From: Batillaria attramentaria
Lineage: Eukaryota; Mollusca; Gastropoda; Batillariidae
NCBI GenBank assembly: GCA_018292915.2
Contig: JACVVK020000492.1
Span: forward strand, 419,493-483,492
Length of the DNA stretch: 64,000 nt
Reading direction: 5' to 3'
Below the pieces are notes generated by a model that saw only the letters and a program-made list of their open reading frames with translations, had not been told where the DNA came from and did not search any database. This document shows, piece by piece, positions 63,072 through 64,000 of this stretch (the stretch's first letter is position 1; every line of letters starts with the position of its first letter). Both the position numbers and the translations under genes were made by a program.

Positions 63072-63130
63072 CCCCCCCCCCCCACTCTCTATCTCTCTCT
63101 CTCTAGCAAAACCTGAAATAGACATTTACG
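62900..63130. other. T-rich spacer before the OTU gene
   Basis: T/G-rich sequence and a CT/poly-C microsatellite. Nothing coding is seen. Confidence 0.5.
63038..63105. repeat. (CT)n with poly-C
   Basis: CT array broken by a 14-base C run. Confidence 0.9.
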
Positions 63131-63148
63131 TTCTTTGACAAGAAAAAC

Positions 63149-63154
63149 TTTATT
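63149..63154 (-). terminator. Possible polyadenylation signal of the OTU gene
   Basis: AATAAA on the minus strand about 510 bp beyond the OTU stop, with no other gene between. Confidence 0.35.
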
Positions 63155-63660
63155 TCAAAAGGTATGTCCAGTCAAACTGTGTCAAAGAAACAAGAAATGA
63201 AACAAGAAACAGTTAATGAATAGCAAAGAGTTGCAACAGAAATTGTTAACCAGAGCGCTGTGCACTTTATAACGCAACATAAATGTAAATTAATAATTGT
63301 TAATCGCACATCTTGTCCTGAAATGAGCAAAATAATAACATAGCAAAGTACAAAACAAACTTCTACCGTACATGTCTTGCATGAAACGTCATCGAATGCA
63401 TGAAAGTCCACATTTCCTGTCAATTTTTTTAACTGGAAATAGCATTTAGAGAATAACATCAAAGACCAAGTATCTAATATTTTCTATACAACGCCATAGA
63501 AAAATATTTCTTCAAAATTAAGTAAGTGTCCATGACATGAAAACTAGTTGCCACCTTTGGCTTTCAGCGTACTTCAAGTAGACAGTCAAGGACTGAGTAC
63601 CAGTGTCTCAAATCATGACGCTTGAAACAACAAAAACAGCAGAAGACTAACAGTTCTGGT

Positions 63661-64000
63661 CTAAGGAGTGACACAAAAAACAGGAGCAAAGTGATGTCCA
63701 AGATTCATTATATAAATTGCTCTGTCTGTTTTCAATGGGGCCGATTGCCAAACTGGCCCGTATTTCAGCCACCTAGGTTGTCGGCCTGGAGCCTCTCTTG
63801 TGAACACATACACGGGCGTGTCCAAGAGGGTGGCTGCAGCAAATATCTCAACCTCGGTGGCCCAAGTACGGTCGTTTCTCATGTTTGATGTCGCGACGTA
63901 ATTTTCACGTGCGCTCGTTCCGTAGAAGCGTTTGTCATTCTTTTCAATCCAATCGCAAATGATATTTCGGAATTCCTTATTATTCGACTCAAGTCCCCAA
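63661..64000 (-). CDS. OTU-domain protein, C-terminal part, continues beyond window
   Basis: The minus strand is open from the right edge to TAG at 63661-63663. It encodes the second half of an OTU (ovarian-tumour) cysteine-protease fold: KEFRNIICDWIEKN, then YVATSNMRND, WATEVEIFAAATLL, PVYVFTRE, a Trp-rich strand, IYIMN, and the catalytic-type histidine in LGHHFAPV. OTU enzymes are deubiquitinases, but OTU modules also occur in many invertebrate repetitive genes, so role is open. The catalytic Cys block (usually DGNCLFRA) would lie to the right of position 64000. A minus-strand AATAAA near 63150 could end its 3' UTR. No intron is visible in the part seen. Confidence 0.65.
   Translation of the reverse strand, partial: WGLESNNKEFRNIICDWIEKNDKRFYGTSARENYVATSNMRNDRTWATEVEIFAAATLLDTPVYVFTREAPGRQPRWLKYGPVWQSAPLKTDRAIYIMNLGHHFAPVFCVTP

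Overview
The window is eukaryotic nuclear DNA: split genes with GT..AG introns, several tRNA-derived SINE families, LINE copies, solo LTRs, foldback elements and very long CA/GA microsatellites. A secreted protein with two immunoglobulin domains, a coiled coil and a C1q domain is the architecture called QREP (C1q member of the VIgL family) in gastropod molluscs, so a marine, probably caenogastropod, snail is the likely source. This is inference from gene content; no search was run.

Layout. Positions 1-12.75 kb and 16.3-34.2 kb are two copies of one segmental duplication in tandem, both carrying a minus-strand QREP-like gene. The downstream copy here called B (17408-34556) can be assembled completely: six exons, 417 codons, in-frame junctions. 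Copy A (840-8957) has the five homologous downstream exons intact but no recognisable signal-peptide exon. Introns and flanks of the copies look nearly alike, yet three blocks of the C1q domain and the heptads of the coiled coil differ strongly. Because each copy records the pre-insertion sequence of the other, several mobile-element insertions can be read with exact ends: a 3.3-kb RTE-like LINE, two TA-flanked Tc1/mariner-like elements, a 1.3-kb solo LTR, smaller solo LTRs and SINEs. All lie in introns or flanks.

Between 38.0 and 57.7 kb are two tandem minus-strand genes for adenylate-forming (ANL, AMP-binding) enzymes. Each has six exons with identical intron phases and each encodes exactly 555 residues. 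ANL-2 has lost the threonine of the conserved TGD motif. A solo LTR sits 55 bp upstream of the ANL-1 start codon.

From 58 to 64 kb there is a 25-bp minisatellite, exons of a repeat-type uncharacterised protein, old LINE remnants, and at the right edge the C-terminal half of an OTU-domain protein on the minus strand that continues out of the window.

Nothing suggests that the QREP and ANL genes act together. The first pair fits secreted immune recognition, the second pair cytosolic acyl or amino-acid activation. Most remaining sequence is transposon debris and simple repeats.
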